A stretch of DNA of 64,000 bases, taken from the NCBI RefSeq assembly GCF_001766675.1, contig NZ_MJLT01000067.1, forward strand, positions 1 to 64,000, given 5' to 3'. Each line of letters opens with the position of its first letter. Positions within the stretch are counted from its first letter, which is position 1. The position numbers were made by a program, and so were the translations under genes. Under the pieces are notes generated by a model. It saw only the letters and a program-made list of their open reading frames with translations, did not search any database and was not told where the DNA came from. The DNA is from Arthrobacter sp. SW1. Lineage in GTDB: Bacteria > Actinomycetota > Actinomycetes > Actinomycetales > Micrococcaceae. Positions 51,712 through 59,951 of the stretch are shown here, piece by piece.

Positions 51712-51768
51712 AACAAGTAGCGCTGCGCAGTATTTCCCGGAAAAGACGAGTACCCGCCCGGAAAAGAC
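51712..51768. repeat. 27-base repeat copy 2 and adjoining direct repeats
   Basis: Positions 51712-51738 match 49623-49649 at 25 of 27 bases. CCCGGAAAAGAC then occurs at 51736-51747 and 51757-51768, with a period of 21 bases (two helical turns). The block lies between the GlxA gene and the secreted protein gene and may be a regulator-binding region. Confidence 0.65.
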
Positions 51769-51864
51769 AAGTGGGAATTACGCGTGTGGCTCCCATACCC
51801 GCGGACCTACCGTGGGACCACGCTGCGGCCGCGGGGGCCGGAGCCACATGGGGAGGCACTCACA

Positions 51865-53661
51865 ATGGAACAGCCAGCTGCTTGTCAGAAAGTCCCGCCA
51901 AGGCGGGAAAACTCAAGGAAAACAGGTCTCAAGGCAGGGGCAGCACTGGCTGCAGGCGCCTTGCTCCTGGCCACCGCCGGAGCCGCCGGCGCAGACGTCA
52001 TTTACAACAATCTGGACGGCACCGTCGATGCAGTCGCCGAGGTCATGCCGCTGAACGCCGGAGGCCCAACGGGCGGTACCGTGCTGGCCGTCCAGCCCGC
52101 CAACGGGGACGGAAAACAGGGCTGCAACCTCACGGGATCCAACGTGCTGGAACTCAGCATCAGCTCGAGCCAGCCGTCGGTGGCCACCGTCAGCCCGGGC
52201 ACCGTCCTGTTCACGTCCTGCAGCGACACCAAACAGCTCACCGTCACGCCGCTGAGCAACGGGTCCACGACCATCAGCGCCAGTGTGGTCAGCAACACCT
52301 CGGGCGGCAGCTTCAACCTCGGCCCGGCAACGTTCCAGGCGGATGTGACCACCCCGGCGCCGGCCAACACCGCGCCCACCTTGACCATCACCGGCGTCAC
52401 CGCCGGAGCCGCATATGCCAAAGGCTCCGTGCCCGCTGCGCTTTGCGAGGTGACGGACACCGAAGACGGTCCCAGCACTTTCCCGGCCACGCTGGGAGCG
52501 CTCAGCGGAGCGGACGCTGCCACCGGCGTCGGGACCCAAACGGCCAACTGCGACTACACGGACCTCGGCGGCCTGCACGCCTCCGCGTCCCTGAGCTACA
52601 GCATTGTGGACGCCACGGCGCCGGAGATCAGCTACACCCTGACGCCCGCCGTGCCTGACGGAACCAACGGCTGGTACCGCAGCGAGGTCTACCTGGACTG
52701 GACGGTCACTGAAGGCGATTCGCCCAGCACCTTGTCAGTGACGGGCTGCACGGATGAACTCATCAGCCTCGACCAGCTGCCCACCGACTACAGCTGCGCG
52801 GCGTCCAGCAGCGGCGGCGCCGCCGGGCCCGTGACGGTCCCGATCAAGAAGGACGGAACCGCGCCGGACGTCGCCTACACCAGTGCTAGCGGCACCGCGG
52901 GCAGCAACGGCTGGTACACCTCCGACGTCACCACAACGTTCACGGCAACGGACGCGACGTCGGGCCCGGCCTCCGCGACGCAGACCGCCACCAGCAGCGG
53001 CGAGGGGTCCGCCGTCGTCGTGCAGAGCCCGGCGTTCACCGACAACGCGGGCAACGTGACCGCCGCCGGTGCGGCGAGCCACAGTTTCAAGGTGGACAAG
53101 GGCGACCCGACGGCGGCCTTCGACTCGGTGCTCGGCGACGCGTACTTCGGCTTCCTGGCGCCGGCGCCCGGCTGCACCGCCTCCGACGACGTCTCCGGAC
53201 CGGCGGGCTGCGTGGTCACCGGATACTCGACGGCGGTCGGCACCCACACGCTCACGGCGATCGCCACGGACAATGCCGGCCGCACTGCCACCGCGCAGCA
53301 GAGCTACACGGTGATGGCCTGGACGCTCAAGGGCTTCTACCAGCCGGTGGACATGAACGGCGTGCTGAATACCGTGAAGGGCGGCAGCACTGTTCCGGCG
53401 AAGTTCGAGGTATTCGCGGGAAGCACGGAGCTGACGGACCCGGCACTGGTGGCTCTGAGCGCCGCGAGGATCACGTGCTCGCTGAGCGCCCTGGATGACA
53501 TCGAGCTCACGGCCACGGGCAGCACCTCGCTCCGGTATGACTCGGTCAGTGGCCAGTTCATCTACAACTGGAAGACCCCGGCCACCCCGGGATCCTGCTA
53601 CAAACTGACCATGACGGCGGCGGATGGCTCCAGCATCTATGCGAACTTCAAGATGAAGTAG
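51865..53661 (+). CDS. secreted PxKF-domain surface protein
   Basis: The 598-residue protein has a basic N-terminus and a signal helix (about 25-45, AGAALAAGALLLATAGAAGA) with a likely cut after GAAGA. Beta-rich, Ig-like repeats follow (APTLTITGVTAGAAYAKGS, APEISYTLTPAVPDGTNGWY, APDVAYTSASGTAGSNGWYT). The protein ends in a PxKF-type domain (GFYQPVDMNGVLNTVKGGST and VPAKFEVFAGS). Two repeats share the NGWY motif. Such proteins are exported and often bind or coat the cell surface; no sorting signal is seen. ATG 51865 follows GGGGAGGC. A terminator follows at 53677. Confidence 0.85.
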   Translation: MEQPAACQKVPPRRENSRKTGLKAGAALAAGALLLATAGAAGADVIYNNLDGTVDAVAEVMPLNAGGPTGGTVLAVQPANGDGKQGCNLTGSNVLELSISSSQPSVATVSPGTVLFTSCSDTKQLTVTPLSNGSTTISASVVSNTSGGSFNLGPATFQADVTTPAPANTAPTLTITGVTAGAAYAKGSVPAALCEVTDTEDGPSTFPATLGALSGADAATGVGTQTANCDYTDLGGLHASASLSYSIVDATAPEISYTLTPAVPDGTNGWYRSEVYLDWTVTEGDSPSTLSVTGCTDELISLDQLPTDYSCAASSSGGAAGPVTVPIKKDGTAPDVAYTSASGTAGSNGWYTSDVTTTFTATDATSGPASATQTATSSGEGSAVVVQSPAFTDNAGNVTAAGAASHSFKVDKGDPTAAFDSVLGDAYFGFLAPAPGCTASDDVSGPAGCVVTGYSTAVGTHTLTAIATDNAGRTATAQQSYTVMAWTLKGFYQPVDMNGVLNTVKGGSTVPAKFEVFAGSTELTDPALVALSAARITCSLSALDDIELTATGSTSLRYDSVSGQFIYNWKTPATPGSCYKLTMTAADGSSIYANFKMK

Positions 53662-53676
53662 GCGTTCGCACGGGAG

Positions 53677-53700
53677 GCCCGGGCGGTGGTCCGGGCTTTT
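53677..53700 (+). terminator. terminator of the PxKF protein gene
   Basis: GCCCGG (53677-53682) pairs with CCGGGC (53691-53696) and is followed directly by TTTT. It lies 15 bases after the stop. Confidence 0.85.
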
Positions 53701-53741
53701 CGTGTGGGGCTTCTACAACTGCTGTCCGAGGGGGTTGGGGC

Positions 53742-53930
53742 ATGGAACTAGCGAGCCTGTTGACACTTCTAAGTACCGTTCTGCTTGCGGTATCTCTCAT
53801 CTACTTCACGAAGTACCCGCTTGCCAAGGGCGAACCCTTTACCAGGACACAGAAACTCATGATGATGCCAACGTTCCTGAGTGCTTGTTGCTTGCTTGTT
53901 GCAGGCGCTTTCATGTTCGGCCGTCCTTGA
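53742..53930 (+). CDS. 62-residue two-helix membrane protein
   Basis: The product has two membrane segments (about 5-23, LLTLLSTVLLAVSLIYF, and about 41-58, PTFLSACCLLVAGAFMFG) joined by a loop with KYPLAKGEPFTRTQ. It is complete from ATG 53742, with GGGGTTGGGG upstream, to the TGA at 53930. No family is recognised. The next two coding segments also encode small membrane proteins, so this may be a cluster of related membrane genes. Confidence 0.6.
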   Translation: MELASLLTLLSTVLLAVSLIYFTKYPLAKGEPFTRTQKLMMMPTFLSACCLLVAGAFMFGRP

Positions 53931-53990
53931 GGGACGACGCCGGCTCTGGCGCTCGTTGGCAAGCACACCGTCGAAGGAGCCACTGAGGCC

Positions 53991-54596
53991 ATGGCACCCA
54001 AAGAGACTGACGCCAGGATCCGGATCCCTCTCGCCTTCGTAACCTCGGCCCTCGCCGTCGCTGCGCTCTTTACGATCTGGAGCCCGGAGAACGAGCTGTG
54101 GTTCAAGATCGGCGGGACCCTGATGTGCGCCATCTTGCTTACCTAGGCCGCCTTCATGGTCGGAAAGACCAAATCCGGCAGGCTGCTCCTGACCCGACGA
54201 CGTTGGAAGTACTTCTCCATCCTCGGTGCTGTTGTGGCTGCAGGCATCACACTTGTAGATATCGTCATCGTCGCGGCACGGCCGGATAGTTACGATCCGG
54301 TGCTGTCGTCGTTGTTCCCGTTGTTCCTGGCTTGGGTTGCTGCCTATCTGTACGAGCCCGGCGGCCCTCCCGTATTCAAGGCACCGGAGCTAAACGACCG
54401 TGCGGCAAAAGCCTGGAAGAGGAACGCCCTTGCATCAGCAATTATCGGGACCAGTCTCGGGGCCATCGCCATCATCTTCGGAGTGAGCGGTAACCTCTTG
54501 GCGCTGGCAGTCCTTTCGCCGATCGTTGTTTCTCTCTTGGTCACCGCCGCCATCCTTTGGGCGATGCTCAGGACGGGAAACAGGGCGAACCCGTAA
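53991..54596 (+). pseudogene. membrane protein gene split by an in-frame amber codon
   Basis: An open frame from ATG 53991 (GAAGGAG upstream) runs 51 codons to TAG at 54144-54146. It then continues in the same frame, with no further stop, to 54596. The second part can restart at ATG 54156 (146 residues). The stop falls inside an apparent membrane helix (GGTLMCAILLT, stop, AAFMVGKTKSG), so the two parts look like one original protein of about 201 residues with five to six helices. A single-base nonsense mutation, or a sequencing error, is the simplest reading. The family is not recognised. Confidence 0.65.
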
Positions 54597-54656
54597 TCAA
54601 ATTGGACGAAGGCTTCGTCCGGCACCTCGCCGGGAGCAGCCCTACTGGAGTACTAA

Positions 54657-54950
54657 ATGAAGCCTGAACACAAGAAGATGCAACGGGAGATCCGGCGTGC
54701 CTTCTTTGCGTGCGACGTCGTGGAAATCGGTGGGAGCGGGGTATGGCTCCCCGAGGACGAGTACGACACCGAAGCAGACCGTGCCATGTCCATGTTGGTC
54801 AAGGGGGTGGCTGCGGACGAGGTGGCTGCCAGGATCACCGAGATCATCGAACGGGACTGGGGCGTGCGCATCAGCAGCCGGAAGCGGCAGTTGCTCGCCG
54901 ACGCCCTCGCTCGGTACGCCCGAATCGATGGTTCCCTTCAGGATCGATGA
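54657..54950 (+). CDS. hypothetical 97-residue protein
   Basis: The protein begins MKPEHKKMQREIRRAFFACD and has an acidic middle (LPEDEYDTEADRAMS) and a helical end (VAARITEIIERDWGVRIS). No family is recognised; the second half looks like a small helical regulator or antitoxin-type fold, which is a guess. The last 9 residues (IDGSLQDR region) and the TGA stop lie within a palindromic repeat element, so insertion of that element probably reset the C-terminus. Confidence 0.6.
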   Translation: MKPEHKKMQREIRRAFFACDVVEIGGSGVWLPEDEYDTEADRAMSMLVKGVAADEVAARITEIIERDWGVRISSRKRQLLADALARYARIDGSLQDR

Positions 54951-54984
54951 TGCGTACCATCGTTTCCAGAGCTAAACATCGAAA
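54923..54984. repeat. palindromic interspersed element, copy 2
   Basis: The left arm AATCGATGGTTCCCTT matches copy 1 exactly. The inner CGATG...CATCG palindrome lies near 54945-54962, while the right arm (about 54974-54984) is degenerate. It overlaps the end of the 97-residue gene. Confidence 0.8.
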
Positions 54985-55014
54985 TGGGCGCGGCTTGCCA
55001 ACACCGGCCGCCAA

Positions 55015-55425
55015 CTACCCCCACGCCGCCAGCAACGCCGCGCAAGCCTCCTCGCAGCGCCGGCATTCTTCGGCGCAGATCCTGCAGTGGGCGTGGTCGG
55101 CTGCGTGCTCGCGGCATTCCTGGGCGCAGGCGTCGCAGGCTACCCGGCAGGCTTCCAGCGCCGCCCGGACCAGCCGCTCATCGGGCGAGGTCCGCCGCGA
55201 CAACACGGCACTGGTGGCGTGGCAGATATCTGCGCAGTCGAGGTCCGTCCGGATGCATCCGGCCAGCTCGGCCACCATGGGTTCGGCCAGGCAGGCGTCG
55301 GCGCAGGCGGTGCAGGTCTGGCTGCATTCAAGGCACGCCGTGATGCATTCTTCGAGGGCCGCGTCGTAGCTTTCTTCGCGCGTGCCCGGATGGGCTACGA
55401 GCATTTCAAGTACCCGGTTGGTCAT
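55015..55425 (-). CDS. four-helix-bundle cysteine-rich copper-binding protein
   Basis: The 136-residue protein has about 18 cysteines on helical faces (ECITACLECSQTCTACADAC, CIRTDLDCADICH, CRVACDACAQECREHAADH and HCRICAEECRRCEEAC). This is the pattern of copper-storage (Csp/DUF326) four-helix bundles, which hold Cu(I) inside the bundle. No signal peptide is present, so it is cytosolic. AGGAGCC upstream of ATG 55425 settles the start against a longer frame. It lies behind the copper ATPase gene on the same strand, with a terminator between them, so it completes a copper-detoxification module. Confidence 0.9.
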   Translation of the reverse strand: MTNRVLEMLVAHPGTREESYDAALEECITACLECSQTCTACADACLAEPMVAELAGCIRTDLDCADICHATSAVLSRRTSPDERLVRAALEACRVACDACAQECREHAADHAHCRICAEECRRCEEACAALLAAWG

Positions 55426-55512
55426 TGTTCCGGCTCCTGTCATCAGGGACGTAGGCAGCCGGCCGTCGCCAGCCGCTACTTCCACCGTAGACCCGGGCCG
55501 GGCAGATGCCGA

Positions 55513-55541
55513 GGGGGTGCGGGCAAAACGCCCGCACCCCC
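55513..55541 (-). terminator. hairpin between the copper ATPase and Csp-like genes
   Basis: A 12-bp stem (55513-55524 with 55530-55541) with a 5-base loop lies 27 bases after the copper ATPase stop on the minus strand. No T run follows, so some read-through to the Csp-like gene is possible. Confidence 0.65.
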
Positions 55542-55567
55542 GAAGCCCCACGCCAAGCGAGCCCTAC

Positions 55568-57679
55568 TCAGCGAACCGTGGCCGGATTCAGCTTCACCCG
55601 CCGCAGCAGCTGCGCATTCAGGGCAACCACGATTGTCGACGCCGACATCAGCACCGCGCCCGCTGCCGGCGAAAGCACCACCCCGGCGAAGGCCAGGACG
55701 CCTGCCGCCAACGGCACGGACAGGATGTTGTACCCCGTGGCCCAGATGAGGTTCTGCCACATCTTCCGGTAGCTGGCGCGGGAGAGATCGACCATGGACA
55801 GCACGGCCCGCGGATCGTTGCCCGCCAGCACCACGCCCGCCGTTTCGACCGCCACATCCGTGCCGCCGCCGATCGCGATCCCCACCTCGGCCCGGGCCAG
55901 GGCGGGGGAGTCGTTGACGCCGTCGCCCACCATCGCCACCTTCAGGCCGCGTGCCTGGAGTTCGGCCACCTTCTTGTCCTTGTCGGCCGGGAGGACTTCG
56001 GCAAAGACCTCATCGATTCCCAGCTCCTCCGCCACCGCCGCAGCAACCTGCCGGGCGTCGCCGGTGATCATGCCCACCTTGATGCCCCTCGCCTGCAGGG
56101 CGGCAACAGCCTGCTTGGACTCCGGCCGCACCGCATCCTCCAGGCTGACCGCGCCAAGGATCCTGCCGCCGTCGAGCACGTGCAGCACAGCCGCTCCGCG
56201 CTCGACCCACGCACCGGTGGTTGCGGCCAGACCGGCCGGCTCCTCGACGTCGAGCTCCCGCAGCAGGGCCGGTCCGCCTAGCTGGAGGGTCCGGCCGTCC
56301 ACGGTGGCCCGCACGCCGCGGCCCATCAGGGCGGTGAAGCCGTCCGCGCGCGGCACGTCCAGGCCGCGCTCCCGCGCTGCCCGGACGATCGCCCGGGCCA
56401 CGGGGTGCTCGCTGTCCGATTCGACCGCGGCCGCAAGGGCCAACAGCCGGTCCGTGGCCACGCCCTCGACGGCGGCAATGTCCTTCAGCTCGGGCTCACC
56501 CTTGGTGAGGGTTCCGGTCTTGTCGAAGAGGACCACGTCCACGGTGCGCATCCGTTCGAGCGCCATGCGGTTCTTGATCAGGACGCCGGCGCGGGCTGCC
56601 CGTTCGGTGGAAATGGCGATCACGAGCGGGATGGCCAGGCCGAGAGCATGCGGGCAGGCGATGACCAGGACCGTCACGGTGCGTGTCACCGCTTCCGGAA
56701 CACTGCCCAGCAAGGTCCACGCGATGAAGGTGATGACGCCGGCGGCCGTGGCGAAGTAGAACAGGAACGCCGCGGCGCGGTCCGCCAGCGCCTGCGCCTT
56801 CGATGACGACGCCTGCGCTTCGGCCACCAGCCGCTGGATCCCGGCCAGGGCCGTGTCATTCCCGACGGCGGTGATCCGCACCCGCACGGTGTTGTCCGTG
56901 GCGACCGTCCCGGCCACGACGGCGTCGCCCGGGGTGCGCGTGACCGTGCGGGATTCGCCGGTGATCATGGATTCGTCGAACTCGGCCCGGCCTTCGGTGA
57001 TGGTTCCGTCGGCGGGCATCCGGCCGCCGGAACGGACCAGGACGACGTCGCCGGCCCGCAGTTCGGACACACTGACGGTTTCGGTGCCGGAATCGGTAAT
57101 GCGTTCTGCCTCGTCCGGCAGCAGGGCCGCGAGGGCGTCAAGGGCGCCGCGCGCCGAGCCCAGGGCGCGCATTTCGATCCAGTGGCCCAGCAGCATGATC
57201 GCTACCAGCAGGGACAGCTCCCACCAGAAGTCCAGGTCGAAACCGCCCAGGCCCAGGCTCGTCACCCAGGAGGCGACGAAGGCCACGGTGATGGCCATGC
57301 CGATCAGCAGCATCATGCCGGGGCGCCGGGCCTTCAGTTCCTGGAGTCCGCCCGCCAGGAAGGGTTGGCCGCCGTAGACGAAGATGACCGTGCCGAGGAC
57401 CGGCGGAATCCAGGCCGAGCCCGGGAACGACGGCGGCATGTAGCCGAGGAGGTGCCCCACCATCGGGCTGAAGAAGACCACCGGAACAGTCAGGGCCAGG
57501 GTCAGCCAAAAGCGGTTCTTGAACATCGCGGTGCTGTGGCCTGCGTGTTGCCCGTGGCTGTGGACGTGGTGTTCGTCGTCCACCACCGGGGCGGGCGTAG
57601 TGCCGGGAGCGGTGGCCGGGTGGGCCATGGTCCCGGTGTGCGAATGGTGCTCGTGATGGTGCTGGCTATGGTCTTCCAT
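55568..57679 (-). CDS. copB: copper-translocating P1B-type ATPase, CopB type
   Basis: The 703-residue pump has a His-rich N-terminus (DHSQHHHEHHSHTG and HHVHSHGQHAGH) in place of a classical MXCXXC metal-binding domain. It also has the CPH transmembrane motif at 342-344, TGES at 240-243, phosphorylated Asp386 in DKTGTLT and the SEHP motif. His-rich start plus CPH marks CopB-type (P1B-3) copper exporters rather than CopA. ATG 57679 follows GGAGGAATC; the longer frame begins across the operator. The CsoR-like palindrome at 57714-57730 lies 35-51 bases upstream, so expression is probably relieved by copper; no csoR gene is in the window. Confidence 0.93.
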   Translation of the reverse strand: MEDHSQHHHEHHSHTGTMAHPATAPGTTPAPVVDDEHHVHSHGQHAGHSTAMFKNRFWLTLALTVPVVFFSPMVGHLLGYMPPSFPGSAWIPPVLGTVIFVYGGQPFLAGGLQELKARRPGMMLLIGMAITVAFVASWVTSLGLGGFDLDFWWELSLLVAIMLLGHWIEMRALGSARGALDALAALLPDEAERITDSGTETVSVSELRAGDVVLVRSGGRMPADGTITEGRAEFDESMITGESRTVTRTPGDAVVAGTVATDNTVRVRITAVGNDTALAGIQRLVAEAQASSSKAQALADRAAAFLFYFATAAGVITFIAWTLLGSVPEAVTRTVTVLVIACPHALGLAIPLVIAISTERAARAGVLIKNRMALERMRTVDVVLFDKTGTLTKGEPELKDIAAVEGVATDRLLALAAAVESDSEHPVARAIVRAARERGLDVPRADGFTALMGRGVRATVDGRTLQLGGPALLRELDVEEPAGLAATTGAWVERGAAVLHVLDGGRILGAVSLEDAVRPESKQAVAALQARGIKVGMITGDARQVAAAVAEELGIDEVFAEVLPADKDKKVAELQARGLKVAMVGDGVNDSPALARAEVGIAIGGGTDVAVETAGVVLAGNDPRAVLSMVDLSRASYRKMWQNLIWATGYNILSVPLAAGVLAFAGVVLSPAAGAVLMSASTIVVALNAQLLRRVKLNPATVR

Positions 57680-57713
57680 GATTCCTCCACGTTCTCTTGC
57701 AACACCCGAAAAT

Positions 57714-57730
57714 ATACCCCCGGGGGGTAT
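57714..57730. promoter_or_regulatory. CsoR-like copper operator
   Basis: ATACCCCCGGGGGGTAT resembles the TACCCnnnnGGGTA-type boxes bound by CsoR-family repressors, which release DNA when Cu(I) binds. It lies just upstream of copB and 55 bases before the divergent gene at 57785, so it could act on both. Confidence 0.7.
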
Positions 57731-57784
57731 GGTCTGCAAGAGATTCCGATGAGATCCCGGCCACGCCGGCGCTAGAGTGCGGGG

Positions 57785-58321
57785 ATGAGGTATTCGCTGG
57801 TCCAGTGGCTGGTGTTCCGAGGGGTGCGCCGTGGACTGATCTGGCAGTCGGAGTATGAGTCAAAGGACGAACGCGATACGGACCGCGTCTTGGTCGACGA
57901 CGGCGGGCGGATCGTCTGGATACGCACGCCCGCGGAGTTGGTGGAGCTTGAGCGGCAGTACGGGATCACGCTCGAAGAGGAAGTGCCGGAGCTCGTGGTG
58001 CTGGACGGTCTGGAGGAGCTCCTGGCGTTGCCGGTCTCGGATGACATCTGCAATCAGCTGATCAACGCCTGGAACCTCTTGGGTGATATCGCCCGGAGCG
58101 TCGGGGCCAGCCTGGATGACCACAGCGAGGACAAGGACCGCTGCTACGACAAGCTCTTCGCCGGCTTGAACATGAAGTGCATTACCCCGCCCGGAGAGCA
58201 TTACTCCCCGCACTTCAACAAGTCCGAGAAGCGTTTGATCAGGGAAGTGCTCAACCGTGGCCGGATCATCCTCGACGCCCGGCTGCAGGAGTGCACGCCG
58301 GCGGAGGACGAGGCGCTATGA
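57785..58321 (+). CDS. hypothetical 178-residue protein, first of a coupled pair
   Basis: No family is recognised with confidence. The acidic, soluble protein starts MRYSLVQWLVFRGVRRGLIW and has LVDDGGRIVWIRTPAEL. Its second half, NQLINAWNLLGDIARSVGA then YDKLFAGLNMKCITPPGEHY, resembles small immunity-type proteins, which is a guess. It overlaps the next gene by 4 bases (ATGA at 58318-58321). It is divergent from copB but shows no metal motif beyond two cysteines. Confidence 0.6.
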   Translation: MRYSLVQWLVFRGVRRGLIWQSEYESKDERDTDRVLVDDGGRIVWIRTPAELVELERQYGITLEEEVPELVVLDGLEELLALPVSDDICNQLINAWNLLGDIARSVGASLDDHSEDKDRCYDKLFAGLNMKCITPPGEHYSPHFNKSEKRLIREVLNRGRIILDARLQECTPAEDEAL

Positions 58322-58719
58322 CGGTGCCCAAGTTTTTGGAGCGGTGGCGGGCGCGAAGGAGATGCCTAGCGGAGTTGAGGCGGCTCGCTGACTATTTGGA
58401 TGCCCTCTACACGGGAACGCCTATGGACATCGAAACTCCTGACGGCCCGCTCTCGGACGAAACCGGCGGCGAGCAGTTGTTGGACGACATGTACATGATC
58501 CAGGAAGAGCTCATCGGAGGCTTGTCCTTTTGGCCTAAGCTCCACGTGGAATCGCTTTTGGCTCCGGTAATCGTGAAAGCGGAGGGAATCCTCGCTGCGC
58601 TTCCACTGGAGTACCCGCTGACCCGGGCAGGCTTCGAGGAATTCATTCAGTCGGCGCGGGAAACAGAAATCCGCTGCTCCGAGCTGTACGCGGTCGGCTT
58701 CGGCGCGCCCGGGCGGTAG
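58318..58719 (+). CDS. hypothetical 133-residue protein, second of a coupled pair
   Basis: The protein begins [20 protein letters not shown], has an acidic middle ([18 protein letters not shown] type region) and helical segments ([31 protein letters not shown]). No family or catalytic motif is recognised. Its ATG overlaps the stop of the preceding gene, so the two are translationally coupled and probably work together. A palindromic repeat element starts 10 bases after its stop. Confidence 0.6.
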   Translation: MTVPKFLERWRARRRCLAELRRLADYLDALYTGTPMDIETPDGPLSDETGGEQLLDDMYMIQEELIGGLSFWPKLHVESLLAPVIVKAEGILAALPLEYPLTRAGFEEFIQSARETEIRCSELYAVGFGAPGR

Positions 58720-58729
58720 CGGGCACCCA

Positions 58730-58791
58730 AATCGATGGTTCGTCTTGGAAACGATGGTGCGCACCATCGTTTCGGAAGGGAACCATCGATT
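58730..58791. repeat. palindromic interspersed element, copy 3
   Basis: Outer arms AATCGATGGTTC (58730-58741) and GAACCATCGATT (58780-58791) pair perfectly. Positions 58748-58773 form a perfect 26-base palindrome centred on GCGC. It lies after the coupled pair ending at 58719 and before the LLM gene at 58935. Confidence 0.88.
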
Positions 58792-58934
58792 CGGAGGGGC
58801 ACGCCCCCCGTGAGCTTCTTCACGCAAGCCCCCGCAATGCCAGCCTTGAGGAATTTCCCGGCCGGCCGCCGTCGTTGTCCCCAATGCGGCCGGAATCGCG
58901 GCCGCCTGGACGCAATCGAAAGGCCGGCACCGAC

Positions 58935-59924
58935 GTGACTGTTCCCCTCTCCATCCTCGACCTGGCAATTATCGGCAAGGGCCAGACGGCGGCGGAGAGT
59001 TTCGCGGGCAGCGTCGCCATGGCGCAACTGGCTGAGCGGCTCGGTTACCGGCGCATTTGGTACGCCGAGCACCACAACATGGCGTCCATCGCATCTTCGG
59101 CCACGAGCGTGCTGATCGCACACATCGCCGCGCACACCGAATCCATCCGCCTCGGCGCGGGCGGGATCATGCTGCCGAACCATTCGCCGCTGACCATCGC
59201 CGAGCAGTTCGGAACCCTCGAAACCCTGCACCCCGGGCGGATCGACCTCGGCCTGGGCCGCGCGCCCGGCAGCGATCAGAACACCATGCGCGCGCTCCGC
59301 AGGGACCCGACGGCGGCAGACACCTTCCCGCAGGACGTCCTGGAATTGCAGGGCTACTTGAGCGGTCCCACCAGGATCCAGGGGGTGGAGGCGACGCCGG
59401 GACGCGGCACGAACGTACCGCTTTACATCCTCGGGTCCTCGCTGTTCGGCGCCCGGCTCGCTGCCCAGTTGGGACTTCCGTACGCCTTCGCGTCCCATTT
59501 CGCACCCGCGGCGCTGCAGGACGCCGTCGCGCTTTACCGCCGGGAGTTCAAGCCCTCGGAGCAGCTTGCTGAACCGTACGTGATTGCCGGGGTGAACGTG
59601 GTTGCGGCGGATTCGGCGTCTGAGGCACAGCAGATCCTCCTCGACGTCAAGCGCGCCCGGATCTCCACGTTCTTCGGCAACGACCGAGTGTTCACGGATG
59701 AGGAAGCGGACCTGATCCTCGACTCGGTCCAGGGCCAGCACGTGGCGCAGATGATGCAGTATTCGGCGGTGGGAACGCCCGCGGCTGTGCGCGAATACCT
59801 GGACGAATTCGCCAAGCATGCGGATGCCGACGAGCTGATTGTCGCGCACCAAAGCAACGGCACGGCGGGCCGTCTGCGGTCCGTGGAACTCACCGCCCAG
59901 GCCATGGGGCTGGTGCCGGCGTAG
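58935..59924 (+). CDS. LLM-class flavin-dependent oxidoreductase (MsnO8-like)
   Basis: The 329-residue protein has the LLM/luciferase TIM-barrel pattern of the MsnO8-like group: [49 protein letters not shown] and [18 protein letters not shown]-dependent oxidation or reduction is expected; the substrate is unknown. The GTG at 58935 (TVPLSILDL start) is chosen over a longer frame from 58875 because family members begin just there, with AAAGG upstream. It is not linked to the monooxygenase operon at 32-37 kb. Confidence 0.88.
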   Translation: MTVPLSILDLAIIGKGQTAAESFAGSVAMAQLAERLGYRRIWYAEHHNMASIASSATSVLIAHIAAHTESIRLGAGGIMLPNHSPLTIAEQFGTLETLHPGRIDLGLGRAPGSDQNTMRALRRDPTAADTFPQDVLELQGYLSGPTRIQGVEATPGRGTNVPLYILGSSLFGARLAAQLGLPYAFASHFAPAALQDAVALYRREFKPSEQLAEPYVIAGVNVVAADSASEAQQILLDVKRARISTFFGNDRVFTDEEADLILDSVQGQHVAQMMQYSAVGTPAAVREYLDEFAKHADADELIVAHQSNGTAGRLRSVELTAQAMGLVPA

Positions 59925-59951
59925 CCTTGTGCGCCGCCGGTCGACGCCGGC

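Noticed and set aside
54144-54146. TAG as a programmed pyrrolysine or selenocysteine-type recoding site
   Set aside because: Pyrrolysine is very unlikely in this group, UAG is not the selenocysteine codon, and no downstream recoding element was seen; nonsense mutation is simpler.
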